In this document: positions 9,889-21,868 of the stretch, one piece after another
How positions within the stretch are numbered: the first letter of the stretch is position 1
Layout of the letters: the number at the start of each line of letters is the position of its first letter
Source: Lycium barbarum
Lineage: Eukaryota > Streptophyta > Magnoliopsida > Solanales > Solanaceae
Length of the DNA stretch: 64,000 bases
NCBI RefSeq assembly: GCF_019175385.1
Contig: NC_083339.1
Span: 81,952,120-82,016,119 of the forward strand
Direction of reading: 5' to 3'
Translations under genes and position numbers: made by a program
The notes under the pieces: model-generated
The model's database searches: none
The model's input: the letters and a program-made list of their open reading frames with translations, nothing else
What the model was told of the DNA's origin: nothing

Positions 9889-10451
9889 AAAGAACGCTTA
9901 ATGAGATTAAATGAACTTGGGTCCCCTTTAATTAACTTAAAATTTGTCCCGCTTTGGTTTTACGGACAAACATACGGTCCATATAATTTATATGGACCGT
10001 ATGTGTGACCGTATCTTTGGTCCAGTGAAGGCTCCAACTTTGAGCAGATTATACGGCCTAATATACGGCTAGTACATTTTATACGGTCCGTATGTTGGAC
10101 AATAAAATGCTCAGCTTTCCGAAACTTGTTCTCGTCGACTCGTTTGATCTCCAATCCTTATGGAACCTTCTTAACACTTGTTTAACACCTCATTAGCAAT
10201 CTAAGGGACGTTATAACTCTTCTTCTAAGACATCATCAAACCATCATTGACTTGGTATTTTGTGAATACTTTCCGATACACAATGTATACCTCGCCTTTC
10301 TTGACAAACTTTCTTCTCTTACCTCAAATGTCTTTGAAATCTCAATTAGAACCATTAAATATTGTTTCTTACTTATTGAAGTATCGTATACTTCGTGCAC
10401 TTCGTTAGTCTATTCACTGTGCATCAACGGAAAATATTCCGAGGGGTAACA
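9889..10451 (-). repeat. Reverse fragment: 5' part of an A-type LTR
   Basis: The reverse complement starts TGTTACCCCTCGGAA at 10451 and follows 12895 to about 13400 of the A LTR, including palindromic TACGGTCC/GGACCGTA motifs at 9961-10095. Confidence 0.8.
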
Positions 10452-12894
10452 TAAATGGGCTTGGGTTGCCCCAAAACTGCCTATCTCTTTCTGTTGGGTT
10501 GCACGACCTACTTCCTATCCTATGTAGTATCCAATTTTCGACTATAGGATGGAATAAATTACTCTAACTATTCTATGCTAGCGTCTTATAGAATATAAAT
10601 TGTCGTTAAGTAAATAACACAATGATTTTTACGTGGAAACCACCTGGCTCACAAGGGCTATAAAAACCCCTGCCTACACTATTGTAGCATTTACCCCAAA
10701 TTCCACTACTGCTGCAAATTAAAGTTACAGACTCTGCGACCTAGCAACTAACCTCTAATTCCTATCTCACTAATCTCCCTAGACTAGTAAGGAACCATCA
10801 AGTCAATCCCCAACTTGAAGTTGAATTTACAACATTTTTGTACCTAATTCACTGCTTCTAATAAAGCGAATAAAGTACAACTCGATAGCCCAACCTAATA
10901 CAAAATTCTAGGCTTAAGAACTGGAAAAAATTATAAAGTAGAACAAATCCTTCAATCTTTCTTCTTGTACTAGGGATGCACGCCTAGATTCTGAATATTC
11001 TTGATGTCTTTTTTGATCACTCAATATTCTAAAATCTCTTTTTGTGTGTGCAAAAACCTTCTTCTTGGTAAAACTTGGATATATATAGCATTGAGTACAC
11101 GGCAGGTCAGCAAACACAAAACCCTCTTCGAGTAGGCAATGAGATATATTAGGGTTTGTGTTGAATTGGGATTATTATCTTTTGAATCAACTGAATTGTC
11201 CTTGTAGGTGCCTAAAGAACCTTGTTTAATTATGGAAAGGAATCCTATAACTTGACCGCGAAGTCTTTACCATAAATCTAGAAATCCTAGTCGTCGTAGG
11301 ACTCGCGCTGGAACATGTTCATGAACCTGTTTCATCCATATGCTTTGTCTGCCTCTGAATCTCTGCACTATCTGAGATGGAACATTTTCACGAACCTATT
11401 TCATCATCCCCTTCTCGTTCAATCCAGTGACTCCATCTTTAGCCTTCTTTTGGGGTGGATGATGGAACATGTTGGTAGACCTATTTCATAGCATCATGCT
11501 CTTCGTTTAGAATTATTCATTGCTAGAATAAAATTATGTCTTCATCCTTGTATTACCTCTGTGACTCTAACCATGTTCTTACTCTGTGTTGAAATATGTT
11601 TGCAGACCTGGTTCATGTGTTTTGTCTGCAACTCTCTTTATTTGAACAAAATACTTCTGAGTCATCTTCACCATTTCACCTCATGATCTCCTTTTTTCTG
11701 ATTCATTCATCAACTGATCCTGATGACTCTTTGTGATAAAATATGTTTTTAGGCTTATTCTATTCTTCAATGAACTACTCTGTGACTGAGTCATTTTCAT
11801 CTCTTTTGTTCTGCATTTGTCTTTGAGATAGGTCATGTATGTAGATGGTTCATTCCCTCTCTGATCTGATTATTGCACTTGTCTTTGTATTGGCACACAT
11901 GCTTGCAGTCTGGGTTCATGTGTATGTTGTTTTATGTAGCTTTATTACAATGGAATATTTCTATGGAAATGTTCTAACGATCCTGTGTTGCTTGCTTTTT
12001 CAGGCCTTTTACATTGTCTGAAACTTCTGCTTCATCTCAACCAACTGTTTAGCTTTGTCTAATTGCCTTGTCAATTCTTACATGTATTAAGACTTGGTTT
12101 CTTTTTATTGTCGTTTCATTTTTTCAATCATCAAGACTTCACACATGGCTTTATGCAAACACTATCATTTTTCTTTCCCTTTTTAACTTGGTCCACACAC
12201 TTTAAGTTGGTGATGCACCTACTTAACACTTACTCAAACAAAAAGGTTGTTGATTTCCTCTAAACATGTGTGTCGTTCTTACTTAACAAGTAGGACGGGT
12301 AAGCAAGCAGCTCGCACTTAGGACGTCTAAGCAAGTAGGTGAAACGCATAAGTGAAGCTAGTAGGTCGTCTACCTTTGTCTGACGTCTCATTCGTTTATG
12401 AATCTCATTTACCTTAACTAGACTTAACATTTGCAAACATACAAATGACCTCGCTCTCCGAGCTTACGCCGACTTAACTTACTGTGACGGTTCACTTTTT
12501 AGGCGAGGCATAAAAGCTACTTCGGGGTTGTAGACTCTATTGGATTTTTGTATTTTTAGAGTCGCCACCAAATTTATTAAAGGAAATTAGGAAAACCAAG
12601 TTAAAGGGTTTATTCAAACACTTATAAATTCTTTTAAACCAGAGTTTGAGGTAATGGTTCTGGTTATCCCCTAGGGATGTTTTTAAGCACCCTAGTATTA
12701 AGGATCAGTAGAATACGATTGACCTTCGAACTTTAATGTGTAATTATTGTAATTATTTTTTTAAAAGAGCTTAATTACTTGTATAACTTGTCATGGCATA
12801 TCATAAAATACTTTGGCAAAAATCCCTTCATTTATAGATGAAAAGAATTGAATTTTCCTTGGTAAAATGTATAGAAGGTTTTAAAGTCATTTCA
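10452..12894. other. Unassigned repeat-like region between LTR fragments and element A
   Basis: No convincing coding region. Near 10630-10665 the reverse strand reads like the R/U5 end of a copia-type LTR (TTCCACGTAAAAATCATTG), which is weak evidence. Degenerate GGAACATGTT-type repeats lie at about 11305-11935. Around 12556-12590, AGAGTCGCCACC followed by AATTAGGAAAACC resembles flanks of plant Tat/Ogre elements, from memory only. The rest (about 12000-12540) shows nothing I can name. Confidence 0.4.
11305..11935. repeat. Degenerate dispersed repeat array
   Basis: Related blocks such as GGAACATGTTCATGAACCTG (11312), GGAACATTTTCACGAACCTA (11378), GGAACATGTTGGTAGACCTA (11464) and ATATGTTTGCAGACCTGG (11595) recur at uneven spacing of roughly 65-140 bases. 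Each ends in a TTCAT-like motif. Origin unknown. Confidence 0.6.
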
Positions 12895-15338
12895 TGTTAC
12901 ACCTAGGAAAATTCCCCATTAACGTACAGTGAGTAGGATAGAGAAGGGCACGATGTATACGATGTGGCGATAAGAAAGAAATATCATTTGATGATCCTAA
13001 TCGAGATTCAAAGGCAATTGGCGTAAGGGAAGAAGGTTGTCAAGGAAAGCAAGGGATATGTTGCATGTCGGGTAAGGATTATGAGCGACAAGTTAATGAT
13101 GGTGTAACGATGTCTTGGAGAACAGTGATAATGTCCCTTATATTGGTATTGAGGTGTTAAACAAGTGTCAAGAAGGTTCCATAAGGATTGGAGATCAAAC
13201 GAGTCGACGAGAACGAGTTTCGGAGAACTGGGCATTACACAGCCAGACATACTGGCCGTATGTCTTGCCCAGAATAAGGGTCCTCACTGGACCAAACATA
13301 CGGCCCGTATAAAATGTACGGACCGTATGTTGGTCCAAATGTTTCGGTCAGGACTGATTTTTTTATGTTGATATAAGGACCCCTCTCTCTCTCATTAATT
13401 CATTTCATTTCCACTCTCCTCACTTCAAGAAACCTCTAGAATTCTCTCCACTCTCCATCCACAATAAACCAAGGGAAAACCATGATCAACTATACCAAAT
13501 CCACAAAATCAAGTGTAGAAAACCTATCAAAGTTCATCCAAGCCAAGAAATCCCAAAGGAAGTGAGTTAAGGTTTTTGTGCAAGAAGAAAATTCCCACTC
13601 AAGGCTTAATCATCCATCATCTAAGGTGATTTTTATGACCATTCCCTGTTTTTTAAGGTGTTGAAGGTTAAAAACACTTGGATTGTAGAAAGATATAGGA
13701 AATGGGTCATGAATGTGGGAATAGTGACATTGTTGGGTAAAGGTTTGAATTGAGTCATGATTAACGATATGTTGTGATTGTAAATGTGTTATGAATGAAA
13801 TTTAGGACATGGAATGAGTACTATATGTGAGAAAATGCAATAATGAACTATGACCATGATTATGGAGAATTTGGAGGGAAATGGTGAAATGTGGTTAATG
13901 TAGATTAATGATGATTGTTGTGTGTGATATTGTGAATGTTGTTATGAATGTTTGGGAGGTGATATAGAATATGGGAAAAGTAGTATAAACAAAGGAAGTG
14001 CTGCCCAATTTTCTTTAGCTTTAGTAAGTACGTTTAAGTAATCGATTAGCTAAAGTTCACGCGAATTCTCTTAAAGGTAGAAATGTGGGCATCGAAGAAG
14101 AACAACCAAGCGATAGATTAGTTACACGAAAAAGGTATGTGAGGCTAGTCCTTTATTTTTATGGCAAGAATCCTATGGCATGATTTTTCCTTCTTTTCCA
14201 TGAATACTCTACATCCCAGAAAGGTAAGAGTCTATGTTCATGAATAGCCATATGAGATAAGAGTTACATTATGAGCCTAATAATGATGATGATGAGCTTA
14301 AACTTAAACATTCTAGAGTTCATGATATGATGTTCCTATAAAGTTAATGATGTACCTATAAGTTAATGATGTCGTTTATTGTATACACTCACCTTATATA
14401 CTATTTCCTTCAAGGTGAGGCAGAATGCTTATAAATGCTCCATAATGGAATCGGGGATTCACGACCTTATGTCACCCGGATAGAGTATAATTGTCTTAAG
14501 TTTCCAGTCATGTATTATGGTAATAGCATGATGAGAATATGATAAGTCTATGATATGTACATGATGCTATCACACCACGAATATATAGCCGGGCAGACAC
14601 CGCTAAGGCGGGCAGCGTATACACCATGTCTAGATGGCATGGGCAGATATCACTAGTGGGCGGCATGAGATGGTACCCAGGACGCGGGAGGCCTGGACAC
14701 AGGCTAATGGTTATAACACCGTACCTATATGGACGGGCAGCCTATACATTTATGCATACATGATATGATGATGATTATGAAGTAAGCCAGCATGCATTAT
14801 TTCCTTTTATAAGTGACAGTCAGTTACAGTTGCCCCTCATTTGATGCTTCCTTTCTCTCATTGACGTATTATTATTATTTATGTCTCTCATACTCAGTAC
14901 AATGTTCGTACTGACATCCGTATTCCTTGGACGCTGTGTTCTTGCCCACAGGTGGGCAGGGAGGTGAGCTTGATCCAGACTCGTAGGAGCTGTTAGCTGA
15001 CTTGAGAGCACTCCATTGTTCCGGAGGTGCCTTTGATCATTCTTTTGTGTATATATGTATATTTTGGACACGATGGGGTCCTGTCCCGTCCCTATGTCTA
15101 GCACTCTAGTAGAGGCTCGTAGGTGTGGGTAGTATGGTCTCACAATGTTTCTAATGTATATGTTTATATTATTTTGATAGCCGAAGGGCTTACGTATATA
15201 TACATATATATGTAAAGTGATTATGTTTGCAAATTAGAAAATAACTTTCTTATGATATGAATATGATAAGTAAGGGAATGAGTGGTGCTCGGTGGTTAGC
15301 CTCGGGTACCCGTCACGGCCCCTAGTCGAGTCATGACA
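12895..15338 (+). repeat. 5' LTR of element A, copy 1
   Basis: TGTTACACCT at the start and TGACA at 15338 followed by a primer-binding site define a 2,444-bp LTR. Copy 2 (37316-38926) matches it from 13728 onward. It carries TACGG.CCGTA palindromes (13270-13335), a donor-like AAAG|GTATGTGAGG (14135) and tandem GGGCAG-containing repeats (14570-14750). Confidence 0.9.
14135..14951 (+). other. Predicted intron inside the A LTR
   Basis: Donor AAAG|GTATGTGAGGCT, branch point TACTGAC at 14909-14915, a CATCC/GGACG hairpin with one mismatch, and acceptor TGCCCACAG ending at 14951. In copy 2 the hairpin is perfect (CGTCC/GGACG). Confidence 0.45.
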
Positions 15339-15342
15339 AAAG

Positions 15343-15434
15343 TGGTATCAAAGCAGTTCAGTCCTAGGAAGTGTCTATGAGCCGTGTCTAGTATAGTCTT
15401 GTTTATGGTGTGTTGCGCGCCACACTAATAAATA
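15343..15434 (+). promoter_or_regulatory. Primer-binding site and leader hairpin (A, copy 1)
   Basis: TGGTATCAAAGC (15343-15354) is the tRNA-Met site with one change. The hairpin at 15400-15434 has stem GGTGTG/CACACT and loop palindrome GCGCGC (15415-15420) in place of the GTGCAC of other families. Confidence 0.85.
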
Positions 15435-15699
15435 GGAGGCTACATGGCATTTAGGAAAAATGACCATCTTTCATCTTAAAGAGATCGTGCGATAGAGCTG
15501 TATTATAAGATTTTCTCCTCCCGAATAGTGTGCTATGATTTCAGAAATTGTTACACCTCGGAAAAGTCCCCGTACATGTACAAGGAATAGACCAACGAAG
15601 GATATGGGCGAGGGGTGTTTTACTAAGCAAGGGGTGATGATTCGTGAATTTTTGGAAATGAAAAAGTTGTGGAATTTTATTCAACACAGTGGTCGTGAA

Positions 15700-15965
15700 G
15701 TGGTATACGACCCGTAATGTGATTTACGGACCGTAAACCACCATCGTCCTCCAGCTTTCCAACTTCAACTTTCTGTTAATGTTTAAATGGTTAAATACGA
15801 CTTGGAGGACGACCCGTAAACTAGTTTACGGACCGTAAACCTCGGTCGTAAACTGCCATATTTCCAGCCAAACCTTTCTGTTTCTGGGATGATTAAAAAC
15901 GATCATGGAGGACGGACCGTAAACCACAATACGGTCCATAAATTGTGGTTTACGACCACTGTTCA
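15700..15965 (+). repeat. Array of TACGG.CCGTA palindromes in LTR U3
   Basis: Palindromic units such as TTTACGGACCGTAAAC (15722, 15827) alternate with half-sites CGACCCGTAA, GGACCGTAAACC and ATACGGTCCATAA. Related units occur in the other A/B-type LTRs at 8641-8870, 9961-10095, 13270-13335 and 22045-22275. Confidence 0.88.
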
Positions 15966-16765
15966 CCCGACGGTTGTTCATTAAAAATCAAGTTATGTGA
16001 TTATTAAAAAGGGACCAAAGCCTCACTTTATTTCATTATTCATCTATACAACTCAAGAAAGCTCTAGAACTCTCTCAATACTTCATCCATAGAAATTCAA
16101 GGGAATCAAGGGAAGAAACTAGGATCATCAACACTAAACTTATGAAACAAGTGAATGAAACCTAGTTGGAAGTCATCTTTTCCAAGAAATCACAAAAGAG
16201 GTAAAAGAGGGTTTTGGTGCACAAGGAAGGATTCTACTCTAAGCTTGTTCCACCACCATCCAAGGTGAGTTTTATGACTTTAGCATGTGGTTTAAAGTAT
16301 TAGAAGACTAAGACACTTGAATTGTAGTAAGACATAGGAAGTGTACCATTATTTAGTGAATAGTGTCACTGTGGAGTGATGGTTGAATGGAATCATGGAA
16401 GTTGATATGCTATGACCATTATAAATGACGTTTTGACCATGGAATAAGTGCGACGCATGAGTAAAAGTGACGATTAGCTAAAACCACTAAATGTGGAGAA
16501 ATTGGAGGAAATTGGTGGATTTTGCTAAACGTACATAAATGATGATTGCTGATTTCTATATTGTGGATATTGTCGCGAATGTTTGGGAGCTAAAATAGAA
16601 TATGGGAAACGCAGTATAAACAAAGGTAGTGCTGCCCAATTTTCCCTAAAAATAGTAGTCAGTCCTTATAATTTCTTAGCTAACGACGACATGAATTCTC
16701 TTGAAGGTATATGCACGCGCAATAAAGGAAGTACGAGCAAGCGATAAGAATAGTAAACGTCAAAG

Positions 16766-17806
16766 GTATGTGAGGCTATTCCCTTTCTTTCAAAGGCATG
16801 ATCCCTAGCTTACGATTTCATAAATGCTCCCATCTTTTCCTTGCTATCAAAGGTTAAAAAGTCTAAGATTCCGAAACATGATTTCCTTCTTGATATTCCA
16901 TAAATGTTTTCCAAGTACTCCTATTTTCCAAAACCAAAGGTTGTGATTATGTGAGTTCTTATGATAACGACGAAGGATATTTTTTTTTTCAATGACAACG
17001 ATGATGTCAAAAGTGAGAATATCATTATGATGACTATGATGAGAACGGTCTTATGTTTAAAAGTTTTAAGTTTACGATTTCAAGGACTATATGAGAATGT
17101 CGAGCTATTTACTGATTTCTCAATTTATTCATGGATGGTGACTTTATTTCTAAATCTTCCAAAGTATATGAATGGATGCCTTATGAAGTTCATGATTTTA
17201 TTCTATGCTTTCTTTTAATGCTATTCTTCATTGATAGTCTCGCCTTATAATAATTGTTCCTTCAAGGTGCGACAAAGCGATGACGATTACTCCATAACAT
17301 AATCGGAGGCTTTCGACCTTACGAAACTCCGACGTACTTACAGCTTTTCCTTGGGCTCTCAAACATGCTATGTATATTATGTATGTATATATATGATATG
17401 AAAATGTTTTCAGGGGAAATGGGGAAAGGTGAGGCGCTATAGACGCATAGCCACCTGGTCAGCTGGCATATCATGATTTCATCCTGGACGCGGGATATAT
17501 GGGTTATGGATCGGGCCGTACGTTCCTCGGCACTAACTTATTATATTTATGGATCGGGCCGTACGTTCCTCGGCACTAACATATGATGACATATGGATCG
17601 GGCTGCGCGTTTCGCAACAATTTACTATATGATGCTTTATGAGTATGCATGCATGGATTCGCCTTAAGAGGCAAGCAGTTATCGATTATCCCCTTGTACT
17701 TACTTTACTTTCTTATTCTTACTTTATTTTTGATGTATGTCTTACATACTCTGTACAATGCTCGTACTGACATCCTTTTCTTTGGATGTTGTGTTCATGC
17801 CCACAG
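16766..17806 (+). other. Predicted intron inside the B 5' LTR
   Basis: Donor AAAG|GTATGTGAGGCT, branch point TACTGAC (17765-17771), a perfect CATCC/GGATG hairpin around TTTTCTTT, and acceptor TGCCCACAG ending at 17806. The 3' LTR has the same parts with the module at 24099-24140. Confidence 0.5.
17511..17620 (+). repeat. Tandem repeat in B LTR
   Basis: Two near-identical units (ATGGATCGGGCCGTACGTTC, then CTCGGCACTAAC) and a third diverged unit, spaced 40-50 bases. The array sits inside the predicted intron, where other LTR families have their own unrelated arrays. Confidence 0.85.
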
Positions 17807-18174
17807 GTAGACTGGAAAGCGGTCCAGACTGATAGGAGTCACTAGCCGAGTTGAAGAGCACTCTATCTTCCGGAGGTGCTAATTGGTTGTTCCGTTTGTG
17901 TATATATTTGTATGCCACTCAATAGATGCTCATAGATGCTCGATGTGGGTTGTGTGGTTCCACAACGTAGGTAGTACGCATGTGTATAGGTACATTGAAA
18001 TATGTTTTTGTATTAACGCGTTATATTTTTGTAATGAAAAGCAAATCCTCTTTTTAAAGTTAACCGAAAATAGATGAATGATTTTTAAATGGGTTAGGTA
18101 AATGATAGTTCGAGCGGTGCTCGGTGGTTAGTCCCGGGTACCCGTTGCGGCCCCTTTTCGGGTCGTGACAGAAG

Positions 18175-18266
18175 TGGTATCAGAGCAGTTCGTCCTAGGA
18201 AGTGTCTACGAGCCGTGTCTAGTAGAGTCTTGTTTATCGGTGTGTTGTGCACCACATCTATAAACA
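18175..18266 (+). promoter_or_regulatory. Primer-binding site and leader hairpin (B)
   Basis: TGGTATCAGAGC at 18175-18186, four bases after the LTR. The hairpin at 18231-18266 has outer stem TGTTTAT/ATAAACA, inner stem GGTGTG/CACATC (one G-T pair) and loop palindrome GTGCAC (18247-18252). Confidence 0.9.
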
Positions 18267-18383
18267 GGGGGCTACCGGGCATTTAGGAAACATGACCATC
18301 TTTCTTCTTAATAGATCGTGCGATAGAGCTGTGTTATAAGACTATGTCTCCCCTAACGGTGTGTTGTCATTTTAGCAAAACCG

Positions 18384-19159
18384 ATGAAGGGAAAAGCTAC
18401 GACGGCCCAGAAGGGCTTGATCCAGAGCCGTCTACGGATATGGAGGAGGGCGAACCCTAGAATAACGCCCCACTTCAATTTTCCCATACCTCGCCCACTT
18501 TTAAGGATCAGAGGGAAGCCTCGATCTTAGCTCCAGTACCCTCCGTTCCTTCGTAAGATACCGCGGGCCAAGAGATGAGATAGGCCATTCTTTTACTGAC
18601 TCAATTGGTAGCCGCTCAGACTCAGCGGCAGAATGCGAGTCACGATGGCAGGAGTTGGAGAAAGGGAGTTAATTCCTTTGGGTCTGACCGTGAGATTAGA
18701 GATGCACCTCCACAGTTTCCCAGACCCAGATTTGATGGACCTGCTTATTCAAGGTCATCACATACTCTTAGAGTTTCTCGTTCTCGGGTTTAGAGTGATT
18801 CCGGTCAGAAGAGGTCACCAGTACCACGATGTATTCAGTGTCGCAGGTTACATTGGGGACCGTGTCATCGGGGCTCGGATGTTTGTTATGCCTGTGCTAG
18901 GCCAGGCCATTTAAAGCGAAATTGTCCATCGCTACGTGGTAAAAGTGAGGTTCGGACTACGGGAATGGTAACGGGCTCTTCATCATCGACACACCCTCCA
19001 AGGTCAGGGCCACAGGGGCTAGTAAGCAGTGGTAGAGATCGAAGAACTCCTAGTCCAAGCGGATCCCAGCATCATACCCAGGCGTTAGCTGAACGACGGG
19101 ATCCTGAGTCCTCCCCTGATATTACTCTAGGTATATTGCTAGCACCCTTTTATGATTAA
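18384..19159 (+). pseudogene. Truncated gag of element B
   Basis: The start MKGKATTAQKG resembles the start of A gag. After about 70 codons the frame is broken by stops and frameshifts, and the conserved capsid core (the SKPDEDP region of A and F) is missing, apparently by deletion. A CCHC zinc knuckle CYACARPGHLKRNC (18884-18925) survives in another frame and would bind genomic RNA in a working Gag. The frame ends at 19159 just after RRDPESSPDITLGILLA, precisely where protease should begin, and no pol follows. F gag ends at the same place. The element therefore could not make its own capsid from this copy. Confidence 0.8.
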
Positions 19160-21831
19160 TGCGAATACGTGTGCAAGTAATCCATATGGTAAATGTAATG
19201 TAACTGACTAAAAAGGATAACAGGTTGAGTATGCCTGCTTCATGAGGCTACCCTATGTTACGAGCAGGTTTGCAAACGAGATCAAGAAGTGTCACTCTAT
19301 AGGGTGGATTATGATCTGGGTACAATGAGCCGTAACAAGAATTGTTATGTAAAGTATAGCGAGAAGACGCCTAAGGGCATGGATGATATCTTTAGTTGGG
19401 CGTATAAGGCCGAGACTACGATAAAGATAAATAATGAAAGTAGGATAATTAGTAGGAGGAAGGTCAACGCGATAGGAGCGAGATGGGGGATGATCAGGAC
19501 GGATAGAATTAGTTTTAGGCAGCAAGGGACGGATTGACACAGGTGGTGTATCCTAAAGAACAAAGCGGTACTAAGTTAAGAATATGGTTCCTCATGCGAA
19601 GATTCAAGGATCGATTATTAAGTGGGAGGAGATAAGATAGCAAAGAGGAAATGTACGAAGTACGAGTGCCTAAAGAATAGTGGCGTGGTAGTTAAAGGAG
19701 CACATATCTCCGACAAATATCCCATACCATGTTAGAACGAGTGAAGTGAATGAGGTACAGAGTTGAAGAGGAAAAGATTATCATGAGTTATGGGTCTACT
19801 GTACGACGATGAAGCGATGAAGTAGAGTTTTAACTAACAATGATAGTGGTACAATGCGGATATGAAATCAGTTCCAAGCGCAAACAAGAGTAAGAGAATA
19901 AGGAGGCATGGGGCGCATTAGCGGCGTAAGAGAGACCTACGCCCTAGGGAAACGAAGATGGCATTACAAGCAAATTTTGAGCGCCGAAGAAGAGGGCAAG
20001 TGACATTAGATGGGTGGCATGGATAGCTAGACCCACTATTAATGTAAGCATCCCTATGGGGCAGGAAGTTGTTAATCGGAGCAGATTCAGATACAGACAC
20101 ATAACTACTGGATGAGCTAAGTAACGTACGTTTTGCTCGGAGTGTTATATCGGGTGCATTTCTTGGTTATAAGACTGTAAGGCGAGTACGCTAAGACTCC
20201 ACGACTCCACGTATGAATTGTTATAGCCATAGACTGTAGGGGACGGAATTAGTAAGGTGTAGTGTAGCCAGGAGTACGTGGATTCGAGATTTAAAGGTAC
20301 GAGTAAAACCCTTAAAAGGGGGGAAGCAAATAGAGAGGACACCAGTGTGAAGGTTGAAATGATGAACCCTACGGGAGTGTATTGACTAAAAGCGGTAGAA
20401 TAAGGACACGCAAAAGCGAGAAGAAGGGGGAAGAAGAAGAGCCGTGAGTCGGCAAATATAGTAAAACACTGGTGACGGGCAGAGGTGGACCCACAATTCT
20501 CTAAGATTATACCACCTTATCGTCCCTCTAAATTATAAATCTCAAATGAATTTGTAGCGAAGTATAAGGCCGATCTGTGAGACGTTGTGTCCCATAAGGT
20601 CCCAAGTGGTGCAGAACGAGGAAAACAAAATTGCGAAACTCCGATCGCGTGACATGGTTTGAGAAGAGTTGGAATCAGTTTAGGGAGTACTGATTAGTTA
20701 CTATTACTCTTCCAGCAGAAAGGAAACTCTCGTTTCTCTGTCCTTATATTGATTTAATGACTTCCGGGATTGAATACTCTTTTAGCCCAAATGAAAATAT
20801 AACCCCGGAGAATGTTGTGAATATAGTGGGTGATGGTAGCCCCAAGAAGAAGGCATGCAGGCCTGAGACACAGAATAATTCATGATATTAACATGGGTCT
20901 TATTGTAAAGTTACCCCGTTCTCGAGGTAAGGGCGTTAGCGAAAAGGTCATTGAGAAGGATATTGACACTTAGATGAATATGACCATGGATACGGTATAT
21001 CGATGAATATGACTATGGATGCGAAGACAGACATGGATATAGGTATACGGATGGATGGATACGAATGCGAATCGCGCAAAAGAGTATGTAATTCATAGAT
21101 GTTTACGCGTCGCCAATGAGACCAAGTGAACACTTAGGAGAGGAGTAGGAGGTAAAGTAAGGGTGAGAGAGTCATGATGCCCGAGGTGAGTTGAAGAAGG
21201 GTATATGGTAAACAAAACTGAAATGTCGAGTTGGAATTGCTGTGAGAGACAAATGGAATAATTGCTTGGGGCATAGTATAAGTACAGGTTACATACTCAC
21301 CATAGAAGCCCGAGGATATGACAACCTACGAGAGCGACAGAATCACGGAATAAAGGGGGAGTTAGGTTCCGACGCATTAGATCCTATAAGATCATATGCA
21401 ACAAGCAAGGTAGCTTATAAATATGTTAGAACTCCCACTAGGAGCATGTCAATAAAATGATGCTCAAACGACAAGAAAGTTGATGTATGAGAAAGTACCC
21501 TTTGCCACATTAGATAGGTAAGTGCGAGGACTTCGAAAAAGGAGATGGCTTAAATCAGAGTTTGGTGGCAAAAGAAATACTCGGGAAGAAATACTAGGGA
21601 AGCCAGAGTGAATGCGGAAGCCAAGTATCTGCACCTAGTCGAATTTCCAGGAAAATTTCATGATGGTATGTATGTTTTAATTTTATGTTTTTGGTCGTGT
21701 GTGGCCATAAATGTGTTAATATTGTGATATGGCCCTGTGAGGCGAAGATATTGTGGGTTGTTGTAATGGAAAGATAGTGTCCAAATTACAAAGGAAACTC
21801 CGGCAAATTTTCTTAGAATCCCCGCTGATTT
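19160..21831 (+). other. Non-coding interior of element B
   Basis: About 2.7 kb rich in A and G, with stops in every frame and no pol motif. A purine tract CCCTTAAAAGGGGGGAAGC at about 20308 resembles one in D (51283) and R (33255, minus strand). The stretch 20960-21070 has loose ATGAATATGACCATGGAT-like repeats. No gene is supported. Confidence 0.75.
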
Positions 21832-21868
21832 AACATTCGAGGACGAATGTTCCAAAAGGGGGGAAGAA
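21832..21868 (+). promoter_or_regulatory. Polypurine tract and hairpin (B)
   Basis: The inverted repeat AACATTCGAGGACGAATGTT (21832-21851) is followed by AAAAGGGGGGAAGAA directly before the 3' LTR. It is identical to the hairpin in E1 although the LTR families differ. Confidence 0.9.

Larger units (their letters stand above)
15549..18170 (+). repeat. 5' LTR of element B
   Basis: 2,622 bp from TGTTACACCTCGG to GGGTCGTGACA. Partner LTR at 21869-24504. It has one palindromic block near 15720 that the partner lacks, and lacks a short repeat of GGGGTGTTTTACTAAGCAA present in the partner. Confidence 0.95.

Noticed and set aside
15535..15717. 60-codon frame crossing the A/B boundary
   Set aside because: It runs from A leader into the B LTR across the target duplication, an accident of insertion.
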